6,468 nt of DNA from Helicobacteraceae bacterium (GTDB taxonomy: Bacteria > Campylobacterota > Campylobacteria > Campylobacterales > Sulfurimonadaceae), in contig JALWLR010000081.1 in assembly GCA_027084065.1 (NCBI GenBank), positions 1 to 6,468 on the forward strand, read 5' to 3'. This document shows, piece by piece, positions 6,381 through 6,468 of this stretch; positions within the stretch are counted from its first letter, which is position 1, and every line of letters starts with the position of its first letter. The notes below the pieces were generated by a model. The model was not told where the DNA came from and did not search any database. It saw nothing but the letters and a program-made list of their open reading frames with translations. Both the position numbers and the translations under genes were made by a program.

Positions 6381-6468
6381 TTAGACTTTGATGTCTAAAA
6401 GATGAAGCGGCGCTGACTCTTTTTCCTCTTTTTTCTCCGTCGCTTTTTTTTGTGCTTGGAGATTTTCT
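6381..6468 (-). CDS. 3' end of a convergent unknown gene (partial)
   Basis: The minus strand is open from the right edge to a TAA at 6383-6381, giving the last 28 residues of a protein that runs out of the window. They are rich in Lys and Glu (AQKKATEKKEEKESA) and end PLHLLDIKV. Its stop lies four bases beyond the metH stop, a compact convergent arrangement. Support is limited: the segment is short and low in complexity, and the other two minus-strand frames are also open over much of it. This frame is preferred for its balanced composition and tidy stop placement. No family is recognisable, so no function is assigned. Confidence 0.45.
   Translation of the reverse strand, partial: ENLQAQKKATEKKEEKESAPLHLLDIKV

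Noticed and set aside
6381..6398. Bidirectional terminator between metH and the convergent gene (TTAGAC / GTCTAA)
   Set aside because: The 6-bp AT-rich stem is weak, is not followed by a U-tract on either strand, and lies within the likely coding end of the convergent gene.

Overview
The window reads as chromosomal DNA of a Campylobacterota (epsilonproteobacterial) bacterium, plausibly a sulfur-oxidising Sulfurimonas/Sulfurovum-type organism. This rests on the style of the CcoG and MetH proteins, the AT-leaning intergenic DNA with TATAAT-type -10 boxes, and the recombinase-like gene next to ccoG. The genus is inference; no rRNA or marker gene is present.

Layout. Positions 1-388 (minus) hold the N-terminal 129 codons of a YeiH-family membrane protein (putative sulfate exporter family), cut by the window edge. 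Positions 389-555 are a structured gap with a candidate promoter, a long AU-rich hairpin just before the yeiH ribosome binding site, and a perfect inverted repeat beside the ccoG stop codon. Positions 556-2019 (minus) encode CcoG, the membrane ferredoxin-like assembly factor of cbb3-type cytochrome c oxidase. Positions 2016-2684 (minus) encode a 222-residue protein with a serine-recombinase fold and a Hin-like helix-turn-helix. The catalytic serine and key arginines appear to be replaced. Its stop codon overlaps the ccoG start by four bases (ATGA). Positions 2685-2884 are a divergent intergenic region with a near-consensus promoter for the recombinase-like/ccoG pair, and a long dyad lies across that promoter. 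Positions 2885-6376 (plus) encode full-length cobalamin-dependent methionine synthase MetH. Positions 6381-6468 (minus) are probably the 3' end of a convergent unknown gene.

How it fits together. The most interesting unit is the two-gene transcript at 2684-556: an apparently catalytically dead site-specific recombinase translationally coupled to a cytochrome oxidase assembly gene, behind a promoter covered by a 35-bp dyad. The simplest reading is that a resolvase/invertase has been domesticated as a DNA-binding regulator that may control its own operon, and so copper/haem oxidase maturation. This is inference from sequence. The metH gene is divergently transcribed and functionally unrelated (methionine and one-carbon metabolism), but shares the 200-bp control region.
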